Assembly: GCA_013811855.1 (NCBI GenBank)
Contig: JACCUL010000290.1
Location: 1 to 6,724 of the forward strand
Source: Acidimicrobiia bacterium
GTDB taxonomy: Bacteria; Actinomycetota; Acidimicrobiia; Acidimicrobiales; Ilumatobacteraceae
DNA length: 6,724 nucleotides
Reading direction: 5' to 3'
The position numbers and the translations under genes were made by a program. Below the pieces are notes generated by a model that made no database searches, was not told the DNA's origin, and worked only from the letters and a program-made list of their open reading frames with translations. Shown here piece by piece: positions 1 through 6,276 of the stretch. Positions within the stretch are counted from its first letter, which is position 1, and each line of letters opens with the position of its first letter.

Positions 1-480
1 GGGCGGGGGAGCGGCGGCATGGCCAGCAAGCTGGAGGCGGCCCGCATCGCCTCGTGGTCGGGCGTGCGAACGGTCATCGCCGATGCCTCGCGGCCAGGGG
101 TCGTGGCCGGCGCCGTGGCCGGTGACCTGGTGGGCACCACGTTCGAGGCCCACGACCGGACGCTGGCCGCCCGCAAGCTGTGGATCGCCTTCGCCGCCCA
201 GGTGGCCGGCACGATCACCGTCGATGACGGCGCCCGCCGCGCGCTGATCGAGCGGAGCACCAGCCTGCTGCCGGCCGGCGTCGTCCACGTGGACGGTCGC
301 TTCGGCGAGGGCGACACGGTCGACGTCGTCGGCACCGACGGCGTCCCGTTCGCTCGCGGCATGGTCTTCGTCGAGGCCGCCCAGCTCCGTCGCGTCGCCG
401 GACGCCACACCAGCGACCTCCCGGCCGGCATGACCCACGAGGTCGTCCACCGCGACGACCTGGTCCTGCTGCCGAGCTGA
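1..480 (+). CDS. proB: Glutamate 5-kinase, C-terminal part (5' end outside window)
   Basis: ATP-dependent phosphorylation of L-glutamate to glutamyl 5-phosphate, the first step of proline synthesis, in the cytoplasm. The reading frame is open from base 1 and begins GRGSGGMASKLEAARIA, which matches the conserved GTGGMxTKxxAA segment near the end of the amino-acid kinase domain; the lysine of this motif (fragment residue 10) is the family's phosphate-contacting lysine. From about fragment residue 73 (AGTITVDDGARRAL) to residue 150 the sequence fits a PUA domain, the usual C-terminal extension of bacterial ProB. The fragment holds 159 residues, a little under half of a normal 360-380 residue enzyme. 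The ATG at position 19 lies inside the kinase motif and is not the real start. No proA follows directly, unlike in many genomes; obg and other usual neighbours would lie to the left, out of view. Identification is by motif and domain order. Confidence 0.93.
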   Translation, partial: GRGSGGMASKLEAARIASWSGVRTVIADASRPGVVAGAVAGDLVGTTFEAHDRTLAARKLWIAFAAQVAGTITVDDGARRALIERSTSLLPAGVVHVDGRFGEGDTVDVVGTDGVPFARGMVFVEAAQLRRVAGRHTSDLPAGMTHEVVHRDDLVLLPS

Positions 481-490
481 TCGCCCCGCG

Positions 491-525
491 GCCCTTACTG
501 CCGGCGGCCCCGGCTGTCAAGGGGC
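491..525 (+). terminator. Imperfect GC-rich stem-loop after proB, possible terminator
   Basis: An imperfect hairpin starts 11 bases after the proB stop. The outer arm CCCTT (492-496) pairs with AAGGG (519-523); the inner arm GCCGG (500-504) pairs with CCGGC (510-514) around a 5-base loop, with a small internal loop between the two stems. There is no T-run afterwards, so it is not a textbook intrinsic terminator. Such U-poor hairpins are common after genes in high-GC actinobacteria. In a sequence this GC-rich, short stems also arise by chance. Confidence 0.35.
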
Positions 526-619
526 GCGCTGAACCGTCGCAGATCGGCCCGCAGCCTGGACCCGACGGGTGCGTCGTGCCTCCAATCGCCTCGCACCGGT
601 GAGCACAGTCCCGTCCACC

Positions 620-632
620 GGGGATCGACCCC
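620..632 (+). promoter_or_regulatory. Small GGGG/CCCC hairpin next to the phospholipase ribosome binding site
   Basis: GGGG (620-623) and CCCC (629-632) form a 4-base stem with the loop ATCGA, ending three bases before the GGGAGG ribosome binding site. It lies in the untranslated leader and could affect access to that site. No recognisable -10 or -35 promoter element was found in the 164-base gap, which holds only this hairpin, the stem-loop after proB and an 8-base palindrome CACCGGTG at 594-601. A role in regulation is speculative. Confidence 0.2.
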
Positions 633-634
633 TT

Positions 635-640
635 GGGAGG
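635..640 (+). promoter_or_regulatory. Ribosome binding site GGGAGG for the phospholipase gene
   Basis: GGGAGG lies four bases before the GTG at 645 and is the strongest Shine-Dalgarno match in the gap. It decides the start: the in-frame TTG at 633 overlaps this site and cannot use it, so the GTG is the better initiator. The 4-base spacer is a little short but workable. Confidence 0.7.
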
Positions 641-644
641 TTCC

Positions 645-1148
645 GTGAAGAAGTTCGTGACCGCCGCCGTGCTGGCGGCATCCGTGAGCGTGGGCGGTGT
701 CGGCATCGGCACCCTCAACGTCGAAGCGGCAGGACCGGCGGCGGATGCGTTCCTCGCGCCGAGCGTGAGACCGGCGATCCGCAGGGCGGCGCGCATCGTC
801 ACGATGGAGCGCGTGTACGGCTCCAACTACCGCATCTACAAGGCGCGCTATCCGAGGGCGCTCGACTGGGACAACAACGGTTGCAGCGTGCCCTTCTCCG
901 TCCCGATCACCGACTTCTACAGGGGCGTGTTCCAGAAGTCGTGCGATCGGCACGACTTCGGCTACCGCAACCACGGGAAGTCGGGATACGACCGGTTGAG
1001 CGTCGACAACCGGTTCAAGAGCAACATGCAGTACCAGTGCGTCGTGCGCTACGACGACCCGTGGGATCTGCCGGCGCGAGCGCTGTGCTACGTCGCCGCC
1101 GACAAGTTCTACGACGCCGTCCGGCTGTTCGGCGGCGGGTCCTGGTGA
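645..1148 (+). CDS. Secreted prokaryotic phospholipase A2 family protein
   Basis: A probable extracellular, calcium-dependent enzyme that would hydrolyse the sn-2 ester bond of glycerophospholipids. The protein is 167 residues long from GTG 645, chosen because GGGAGG lies just upstream. Residues 1-29 form a signal peptide: MKK, a hydrophobic alanine/valine/glycine core, then a likely cleavage near VEAAG. The mature part carries DWDNNGCSVPFS (74-85) and KSCDRHDFGYRNH (98-110), the signature of the Streptomyces-type PLA2 family (Pfam Phospholip_A2_3). His103 is the expected catalytic base, Asp104 a calcium ligand, and Asp121 the likely partner of the histidine. Cys80, Cys100, Cys132 and Cys148 are the four cysteines of the mature part and can form the family's two disulfides. 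Asn78 sits where many relatives have an aspartate (DGC), which might weaken calcium binding. Local G+C is about 60-65% in sampled stretches, lower than the neighbours. The protein stands alone, convergent with the pspA operon. Family assignment is strong; activity and target lipids are not shown. Confidence 0.88.
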   Translation: MKKFVTAAVLAASVSVGGVGIGTLNVEAAGPAADAFLAPSVRPAIRRAARIVTMERVYGSNYRIYKARYPRALDWDNNGCSVPFSVPITDFYRGVFQKSCDRHDFGYRNHGKSGYDRLSVDNRFKSNMQYQCVVRYDDPWDLPARALCYVAADKFYDAVRLFGGGSW

Positions 1149-1156
1149 GGACACCC

Positions 1157-1211
1157 TTCAGACTGTTGGTTGGGATCCGCCCGAAACGGCCGGTTCCAAC
1201 GAACAGTTGAA
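1157..1211. terminator. Long inverted repeat between convergent genes, likely bidirectional terminator
   Basis: The left arm ACTGTTGGTTGGGA (1162-1175) pairs with TTCCAACGAACAGT (1194-1207): 12 Watson-Crick pairs, one G-T wobble and one G-G mismatch. TTCA (1157-1160) pairs with TGAA (1208-1211) beyond a bulged G at 1161. The central segment can fold further as CCG-AAA-CGG (1181-1189). The element begins 9 bases after the phospholipase stop and ends 9 bases from the pspA stop, exactly where a terminator serving both directions belongs. Neither side has a T-run, so it is a strong hairpin without the classic tail. Confidence 0.62.
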
Positions 1212-1219
1212 CTTACGGG

Positions 1220-2002
1220 TTACGTCGGAGGCTGCCCTGCTTCTTGCGCGGGAGCCGCGGTGACCTGGGGGGCGGTTCCGCTGTCGAGGCCGAGCTCGGC
1301 GCGCAGCTGGCTGAGGCGGCTCTGGGCCTCGACGTTGGCGGTGGCCTGCTCGACCTCCAGCACGCGTGACTCGACGGATGTCTCGGCCAGCTCGGCGTGG
1401 GCCTTGGCCTTGGTGTAGCGGGCCTCGATCTTCTCCTGCACCTCCTTCAGGCTCGGCACGTCGGCGCCCACGCTCTCGTTGAGCTGGGACATCGCCGAGT
1501 TCATCTCCTCCTGCATCCTGGCCTGATCGAGCTGGCTGAGCAGCTTGCCCTTCTCGGCGATGCGTTCCTGGAGCAGGCGGCTGTTCTGGGCCACGGCCGC
1601 CTTGGCCTGGTCCGAGGCCTGGGCCGACTCGAGCACCATGCTCTTCAGGCTCTCGACGTCCTTCTCGACCTGGATGAGCTGGTTGGTGATGGTCTCGGCG
1701 GCCGTCGTGTACTGCTGGGCCTTGGTGGCGTCGCCGGCCTTCTCGGCGTCGGCGGCCATGATCAACGCCTGGCGGGCGTTGCCGTTGAGCTTCTCCAGCT
1801 CACCCAGCTTCTGGTTCAGCCGCAGCTCACCCTGCTTCTGGTTGGCGATGACGTTGGCGGCCTGCTCGCGCAGCCGCCGGTGCTGACCCTGGGCCTCCGA
1901 CAGGGCCTGCTCGAGCTGCACCTTGGAGTCGGCGCGCTCGTTGAACTGGCCGGTCAGCTTGGCCGTCAGGTACTTCCACCACTTGCGTGCGAGCGAGAAC
2001 AT
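1220..2002 (-). CDS. pspA: PspA/IM30 family membrane-stress protein
   Basis: A peripheral membrane protein on the cytoplasmic face. The PspA/IM30 family forms ESCRT-III-like oligomers that bind stressed membranes and preserve their integrity. The product is 260 residues. Residues 1-20 (MFSLARKWWKYLTAKLTGQF) form an amphipathic lipid-binding helix; ADSKVQLEQALSEAQ and QAANVIANQKQ follow in the pattern of the mycobacterial PspA (35-kDa antigen, Rv2744c). Residues of about 20-235 are almost wholly helical, with charged heptads and the LLQERIAEKGKLLSQL and QARMQEEMNSAM segments typical of the family. The last ~18 residues form an Ala/Pro/Gln-rich tail. The ATG lies 10 bases after the murJ stop with no clear Shine-Dalgarno sequence, so translation probably depends on ribosomes finishing murJ. 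It is the last gene of the minus-strand operon. No PspC-, ClgR- or PspB-like regulator is visible here. Confidence 0.93.
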   Translation of the reverse strand: MFSLARKWWKYLTAKLTGQFNERADSKVQLEQALSEAQGQHRRLREQAANVIANQKQGELRLNQKLGELEKLNGNARQALIMAADAEKAGDATKAQQYTTAAETITNQLIQVEKDVESLKSMVLESAQASDQAKAAVAQNSRLLQERIAEKGKLLSQLDQARMQEEMNSAMSQLNESVGADVPSLKEVQEKIEARYTKAKAHAELAETSVESRVLEVEQATANVEAQSRLSQLRAELGLDSGTAPQVTAAPAQEAGQPPT

Positions 2003-2012
2003 GGGCGGCAGG

Positions 2013-3668
2013 CTACAAGACGGTCATGCGGCGCGAGCCGGGCAGCCGGGCCCGCACCGCCCGCAGCTCCGGCGATCCGAGCACGACCAACACCACCAGG
2101 TAGACGGCCACGCCGACGGCACCTGCAGCGGCGAGGCGCACCGCGGCATCGAGGCCCTGGTTGGCGCCGACGCTCGTGCCGACGAGCCACATCACCTCGC
2201 CGGCCAGCACGACGGCGACGAGCATCCGCCAGACGCTGGCCAGGATGGCCCGCGCCGGGAACGTGCGCACCTTCGTCGCCAGCACGTGCAGCACCCACAG
2301 CGCCGAGACGAGGTAGGCGACGGCGAAGGCCACGCCGAGGCCGAGCACACCGAACCGGTCGACGAGCAACACGGCGAGCACGATGTTGAGCACGTTCTCG
2401 ACGACGTTGACGACGAACGGGGTGCGCGTGTCGTGGTGGGCGTAGAAGGCCCGCAGCACGAACAGGTAGACCGAGAAGCCGGTGAGCCCGAGAGCCAGTC
2501 CACCGATGGCCCGGGCCGTGGCGTCGGCGTCGCCGGCGTCGAAGGCGCCGTACTGCGTGAGCAGCCCGACGATCGGTCGGCGCAGCACGAACAGCCCCAT
2601 GGCCGCCGGCAGCGTGAGGAAGGTGATCAGCCGGATGCCGAGGCTGGCCCGGTCGACGAAGGCGGCACGGTCCTTGCGGGCGACGGCGCGGGCCATCTCC
2701 GGGCCGAACGTGGTGGCGATCGACATGGCCAGCAGGCCGTGGGGCAGCACGAAGAACGTGTAGCCGAGGATGTACGCCGCGGCGTCACCCGAGCCTGGCC
2801 GGGCCAGGTTGCGGATCACCAGCACGCTGACCTGGTTGGCGATCACGTAGCCGAGCGTCCAGCCCGACAGCACCAGCAGCCGCCGGACCGCCGGGTGCCG
2901 CAACGCCAGTCGGGGCCGGTAGCGCAGACCGCTGCCTCGGACCGCCGGCACCAGCACCAGCCCCATCAGGGCGATGCCGATCGTCGTTCCGAGCGCCAGC
3001 GTCCAGAGCAGCCGGGAGTTGGTGACCGCGTCGTCGAGCCCCCAGCTGCCGTCGGTCGGGTCGGCCAGCGACACGAACGAGACGATGATCGCCAGGTTGG
3101 GCAGGATCGGCACCCATGCCGCGGCGAAGAACCGCCGTCGCGTGTGGAGCACGGCGGTGCACAGCGCTGTCAACCCGTAGAAGAAGATCTGGAGGACGAA
3201 GACCCTCGTCAGCGTCGAACCGACCGAGCGCAGCGCGCCGACGTCGACGCCGGCGGCCGGATCGAGCGTGTAGAGGCGGAAGATCAGTGGTGCGCCGAGC
3301 ACGGCGAGCAGCGTCAGCGCGCCGAGCGCGATCAGCACGGCGGTGATGACGACGTTGGCCGCCTCCTCGTCGCGCTGCTCGTGGAACGTCGTGAACAGCG
3401 GGATCAAGGCCGCCGACAGCGCGCCCCCGATGACGAGCTCGTACACGATGTTGGGGAGCTCGTTGGCGATCAGGTACGTGTCGGCCAGCGCGTCCCGACC
3501 GATGACGACGGCGAACACGGCGACCCGGGCCAAGCCGGTGATGCGCGACAGCGCGGTGCCGACCGCGACCACGACGTTCGATCGCAGCAGCGACGCGCGG
3601 GCCGGCCCGGCTGCTGGCGGTTCCACGGGCGGGGCGACCGGCGGAGGCGCCGGGGTCGGTGCGGTCAC
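2013..3668 (-). CDS. murJ: Lipid II flippase MurJ (MviN family)
   Basis: A polytopic inner-membrane protein that moves lipid II, the peptidoglycan precursor, to the outer face of the membrane. The product is 551 residues, in the usual 500-550 range, with alternating hydrophobic segments consistent with about 14 membrane helices. The first helix region reads GTALSRITGLARVAVFAVVIG (37-57), followed by ADTYLIANELPNIVYELVIGGALSAALIPLF, the actinobacterial version of the MurJ opening; Arg42, Arg48 and Asp63 align with residues essential in E. coli MurJ. A later LPHGLLAMSIATTFGPEMAR segment is also typical. Residues 1-23 are a Pro/Ala-rich extension. There is no C-terminal pseudokinase such as that of M. 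tuberculosis MviN. The GTG start overlaps the upstream stop as GTGA (3665-3668) with no good ribosome binding site, so it is translationally coupled. Being inside a VWA/PspA operon is unusual; it could be the only MurJ or a paralogue. Confidence 0.93.
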   Translation of the reverse strand: MTAPTPAPPPVAPPVEPPAAGPARASLLRSNVVVAVGTALSRITGLARVAVFAVVIGRDALADTYLIANELPNIVYELVIGGALSAALIPLFTTFHEQRDEEAANVVITAVLIALGALTLLAVLGAPLIFRLYTLDPAAGVDVGALRSVGSTLTRVFVLQIFFYGLTALCTAVLHTRRRFFAAAWVPILPNLAIIVSFVSLADPTDGSWGLDDAVTNSRLLWTLALGTTIGIALMGLVLVPAVRGSGLRYRPRLALRHPAVRRLLVLSGWTLGYVIANQVSVLVIRNLARPGSGDAAAYILGYTFFVLPHGLLAMSIATTFGPEMARAVARKDRAAFVDRASLGIRLITFLTLPAAMGLFVLRRPIVGLLTQYGAFDAGDADATARAIGGLALGLTGFSVYLFVLRAFYAHHDTRTPFVVNVVENVLNIVLAVLLVDRFGVLGLGVAFAVAYLVSALWVLHVLATKVRTFPARAILASVWRMLVAVVLAGEVMWLVGTSVGANQGLDAAVRLAAAGAVGVAVYLVVLVVLGSPELRAVRARLPGSRRMTVL

Positions 3669-4441
3669 GACGGCGGATCGGCGAGTGTGGAGCCCGGCAC
3701 CTGGGTGGCCCGGTCGGCCTCGTCCATCGCCATGCGCAGCGCTTCCAGTTCGCTGACGAGCCCGTCGACGTCGTTGCCGAGCAGCTCCGAGTCACCCGTG
3801 CCGACGCTGACCTCGACGGTGCGCGCCAGCAGCTCGTCGAAGCGGGCGTCGAGCAGGCGCAGGCGGTCCCGGCTGCCCTCGGCGAGGGTGAGCAGGCGGG
3901 AGGCCGAGGCGAGCTGGGCCTCGAGCGCCGTGATGGTGGCGGCCTCCGCCGTCGTCGGCTGGCCGTCGCCGACGCGCTGGCGCATCCCGGCCAACTCCTG
4001 CTCGGCCGACGCGGTGTCGATCTGGCCGACGGCGGCGCCGATCTCGTGGCCCCGCCGGGCGATGCGCCACGACTCGTCGACACCGTCGTCCAGTCGGCCG
4101 GAGAGCTGCTGCAGACGGTCGTGCAGCGGGCCCTCGGGCACGGAGGCGACGACGCGGTCGAAGCGCCGTTTGGACTCCTCGGCCTGCGTGGCGTAGGAGC
4201 GCCACGGCTCGCTCAGCTGCTTGGGCGCGACACGGGCCTGATTCCGATCGTCGCCGGGGACGGCGGCCAGCACCCGTCCCGCCCAGGCGCCGGCACCGAT
4301 CCCGGCGGCAGCCACCAGCGGCAGGCCGGCGACGATCGAGGCCGCGGCACCGGCGCCGAACAGCACGATCCCGAGCGGCGACATGATCGCCCTGGCCACT
4401 CGCGGCGTGAAGAACCGGTCCCGGAAGCTGCGTCTCGCCAC
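3665..4441 (-). CDS. Unrecognised membrane-anchored protein with helical, coiled-coil-like body
   Basis: No family was recognised. With the GTG start at 4441 the product is 258 residues: a basic N-terminus (MARRSFRDRFFTPRVARAIM), then two hydrophobic stretches at about 22-40 and 41-61 rich in Gly, Ala, Val and Ile that look like a membrane hairpin, then a soluble remainder to the end. The soluble part is dominated by Glu/Gln/Arg/Ala/Leu helices (for example 82-115, 145-157, 165-210 and 228-245) with coiled-coil character. The basic start suggests the body faces the cytoplasm. The start was chosen as the first GTG after the preceding gene's stop, 14 bases away; GAGAG at 4453-4457 is only a weak ribosome binding site. 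The reading frame stays open far upstream, but that stretch is a shadow of the VWA gene. The end overlaps murJ by four bases. Layout recalls XpaC/TelA-type stress proteins only in a general way; no homology is claimed. Confidence 0.82.
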   Translation of the reverse strand: MARRSFRDRFFTPRVARAIMSPLGIVLFGAGAAASIVAGLPLVAAAGIGAGAWAGRVLAAVPGDDRNQARVAPKQLSEPWRSYATQAEESKRRFDRVVASVPEGPLHDRLQQLSGRLDDGVDESWRIARRGHEIGAAVGQIDTASAEQELAGMRQRVGDGQPTTAEAATITALEAQLASASRLLTLAEGSRDRLRLLDARFDELLARTVEVSVGTGDSELLGNDVDGLVSELEALRMAMDEADRATQVPGSTLADPPS

Positions 4442-4455
4442 GGCGCTCGCGACTC

Positions 4456-6276
4456 TCAGAAGTTCGAGATGACGGCGGTGAAGACCTGGTTGATCGTCGC
4501 CGGGTTGCTGGCGTTGTAGCTCGCCGCGCTGGTCGCCTGGGCGATCGCCTTGAGCGTGATCGTGTCGGCGTCGGCGCCGTAAGAGATGGTGAACAGCCGC
4601 ACCGGCCGGGACGACGAGCCCTCGCTGCCGGCCTGCAGCGTCTCGATGAGGTCGGCGAACTGGTCGTCGTCGTCCTCGGGCCGCCCGTCGTCGTTCTGCC
4701 CGTCGGTCAACAAGACGATGGCGTTGATCCTCGTCGGGTCGTACTGCTCGAGCATCGTGCGGTACGACGTGTCGGCGACGTCGAACAAGGGCGTGCCGGC
4801 CGTCGGGAGCTGGGCGTCGATCTGCTCGGCGATGAGCGTCTGCTGATCGCCGATCGGGCCGACCGGGACGAGCTCCCGGTAGGTCGGATCGGCGCCGCCG
4901 AGCTCGGTGCTGAACACCCAGAGGCCGACCTCGTCGCGGTCCTTGAACTGGTCGAGCGCGCTGATGGCCGCCGCCTTGGCCAGGTCGAGGCGGGTCTGGC
5001 CGCCCTCCTCCAGCTCGCCCATCGAGCCCGAGATGTCGAGCACGAGCAGCACGCGGGCCTCCTTGCGCAGCTCGGCCCACGAGTCGAGGATGCCGACCAG
5101 CACCTCCGGCGACGGCACCTCGAGCTCGGCGGTCGGCTGGGCGGGATCGACGCCGTTCTTGGCGACGATCGGATCGGCGACCGGCACCGCCGGGTTGTTG
5201 GGCCGGAACCCGTACTCCAGCACCTGCTCCTGGTTCTCCGGGAGCTGGACGAACTCCCGGAACAGCTCCGCCGCCGCCCGCTCCTCGGCGTCGACCCACT
5301 CCGTGTCGAGGATGATGAACGGGTTGTCGGAGAAGAGGGTCCCTTCCTCGGGGTAGATCGACACCAGCGGGACCCGGGGCACGCGGGCCGTCTCACCCGG
5401 CGACAGCACGCCGTCGGGGTTGCCCCGGTTGTAGTCGATGACGCTCTTCTCCTCGACGGCGACGGCACTGGCATAGGTCAGCGACGTGCCCCGCACGTCG
5501 GCCGCGAACCAGTTGTTGAGGAACGTCATCGTGATGTCGCCGTAGTGCACGACGGACGACTCGATCTGGGTGGCGAAGTCGACGGCGGCCGGCCGGTCGA
5601 GGTCCTCGACGGTCAGCCCGGCCGACTTGCCGGTGGCCGCGTAGTACTCGGCGATCGTGAAGTTGAGCCCGCTCGTCGAGTAGTTCGGGTTGGTCTTGCC
5701 GATGCGGAACGGTCCCCACTCCGGGTGGCCGACCGAGCCCCAGCCGTCGGGGTCGTTGCCGAGCGTGACGAGGTCGGCGAACCCGAGCGGCTCCTGCGGC
5801 CAGCCGAGCGCCTCGGCCATTGGCTGGGGCATGGCGATGACGAGCGGGGTCAGCATGAACGGTGTGCCGGCCGGCGCCAGCGTCTCGTCGGCCCGTTCGT
5901 TGACGATGCCGGCCCAGGCCGAGGCGGCCGGTGACCAGATCACGGGCGGGGCGCCGTTGGCCTCCGGGCTCGGCCAGCCGTCGACGATGAGGGTGGCGGC
6001 GGCGCCCGACGAGACGCTCCGCGGCCGGACGAACACGCACCGGCCCTCGACGTCGGCCAGATCGCTGTCGTTGAACTCGCCGGCGAGGTCGGTGAGCAGG
6101 GCGATCTTCTCGCTGCTGACCGCCATGTCGACGACGATGCAGTCGCCGGGGTCGACGCCCTCCAGGCTGCTGTCCTCGGGCGGGCCCGACCCCTCGTCCT
6201 CCGTACAGGCGGCGACGATGGAGAGGACAGCGACGGCCACGATCGCCGCGCCGACCCACCGGTGGCGTCGGGTCAC
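4456..6276 (-). CDS. Lipoprotein with substrate-binding domain fused to a VWA domain
   Basis: Probably a surface-anchored receptor or adhesion-type protein. The product is 606 residues from GTG 6276. Residues 1-24 form a lipoprotein signal peptide: RRHR, a hydrophobic core and the lipobox VAAC with Cys24 as lipidated residue. Residues of about 45-375 resemble a type 2 periplasmic solute-binding fold: WSPAASAW (114-121), PLVIAMP (144-150), NPNYSTSGLNF (196-206) and a late LPENQEQVLEYGFRP (345-359) are typical. Residues of about 405-606 form a VWA domain with a complete MIDAS site: DISGS (414-418), Thr495 in TAGTP and TDG (524-526), so it should bind a divalent metal and perhaps a protein partner. 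An acidic run (NDDGRPEDDDD, 528-538) follows. The start is set by AGGAGA 5 bases upstream and by a GTGA overlap with the preceding gene; the longer open frame to 6450 lacks such support and would bury the signal peptide. No permease or ATPase gene is present, which argues against ordinary transport. Ligand unknown. Confidence 0.88.
   Translation of the reverse strand: MTRRHRWVGAAIVAVAVLSIVAACTEDEGSGPPEDSSLEGVDPGDCIVVDMAVSSEKIALLTDLAGEFNDSDLADVEGRCVFVRPRSVSSGAAATLIVDGWPSPEANGAPPVIWSPAASAWAGIVNERADETLAPAGTPFMLTPLVIAMPQPMAEALGWPQEPLGFADLVTLGNDPDGWGSVGHPEWGPFRIGKTNPNYSTSGLNFTIAEYYAATGKSAGLTVEDLDRPAAVDFATQIESSVVHYGDITMTFLNNWFAADVRGTSLTYASAVAVEEKSVIDYNRGNPDGVLSPGETARVPRVPLVSIYPEEGTLFSDNPFIILDTEWVDAEERAAAELFREFVQLPENQEQVLEYGFRPNNPAVPVADPIVAKNGVDPAQPTAELEVPSPEVLVGILDSWAELRKEARVLLVLDISGSMGELEEGGQTRLDLAKAAAISALDQFKDRDEVGLWVFSTELGGADPTYRELVPVGPIGDQQTLIAEQIDAQLPTAGTPLFDVADTSYRTMLEQYDPTRINAIVLLTDGQNDDGRPEDDDDQFADLIETLQAGSEGSSSRPVRLFTISYGADADTITLKAIAQATSAASYNASNPATINQVFTAVISNF

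Noticed and set aside
633..644. TTG at 633 as start of the phospholipase
   Set aside because: It overlaps the GGGAGG ribosome binding site that serves the GTG at 645; no other ribosome binding site is seen upstream of it.
215..1154. Minus-strand open frames opposite proB and the phospholipase gene
   Set aside because: Their translations are Arg/Gly/Pro- or His/Val-rich with no motif, while the plus-strand frames carry clear ProB and PLA2 signatures.
1397..2389. Plus-strand open frame of 330 codons opposite pspA
   Set aside because: Its leucine/glycine/histidine-rich first half mirrors the helical codons of pspA on the other strand and its second half is arginine-rich noise; the pspA frame has clear family motifs.
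1923..4196. Plus-strand open frame of 757 codons
   Set aside because: It lies opposite murJ and its neighbours, its protein is dominated by Gln, His, Arg, Gly and Asp in low-complexity runs, and it matches no family. It is a by-product of high G+C in the opposite strand.
4442..5299. Upstream extension of the 258-residue protein's open frame
   Set aside because: This part overlaps the VWA domain coding region in another frame and translates to Arg/Gly/Pro-rich shadow sequence; the protein-like sequence begins near 4441, just after the VWA stop codon.
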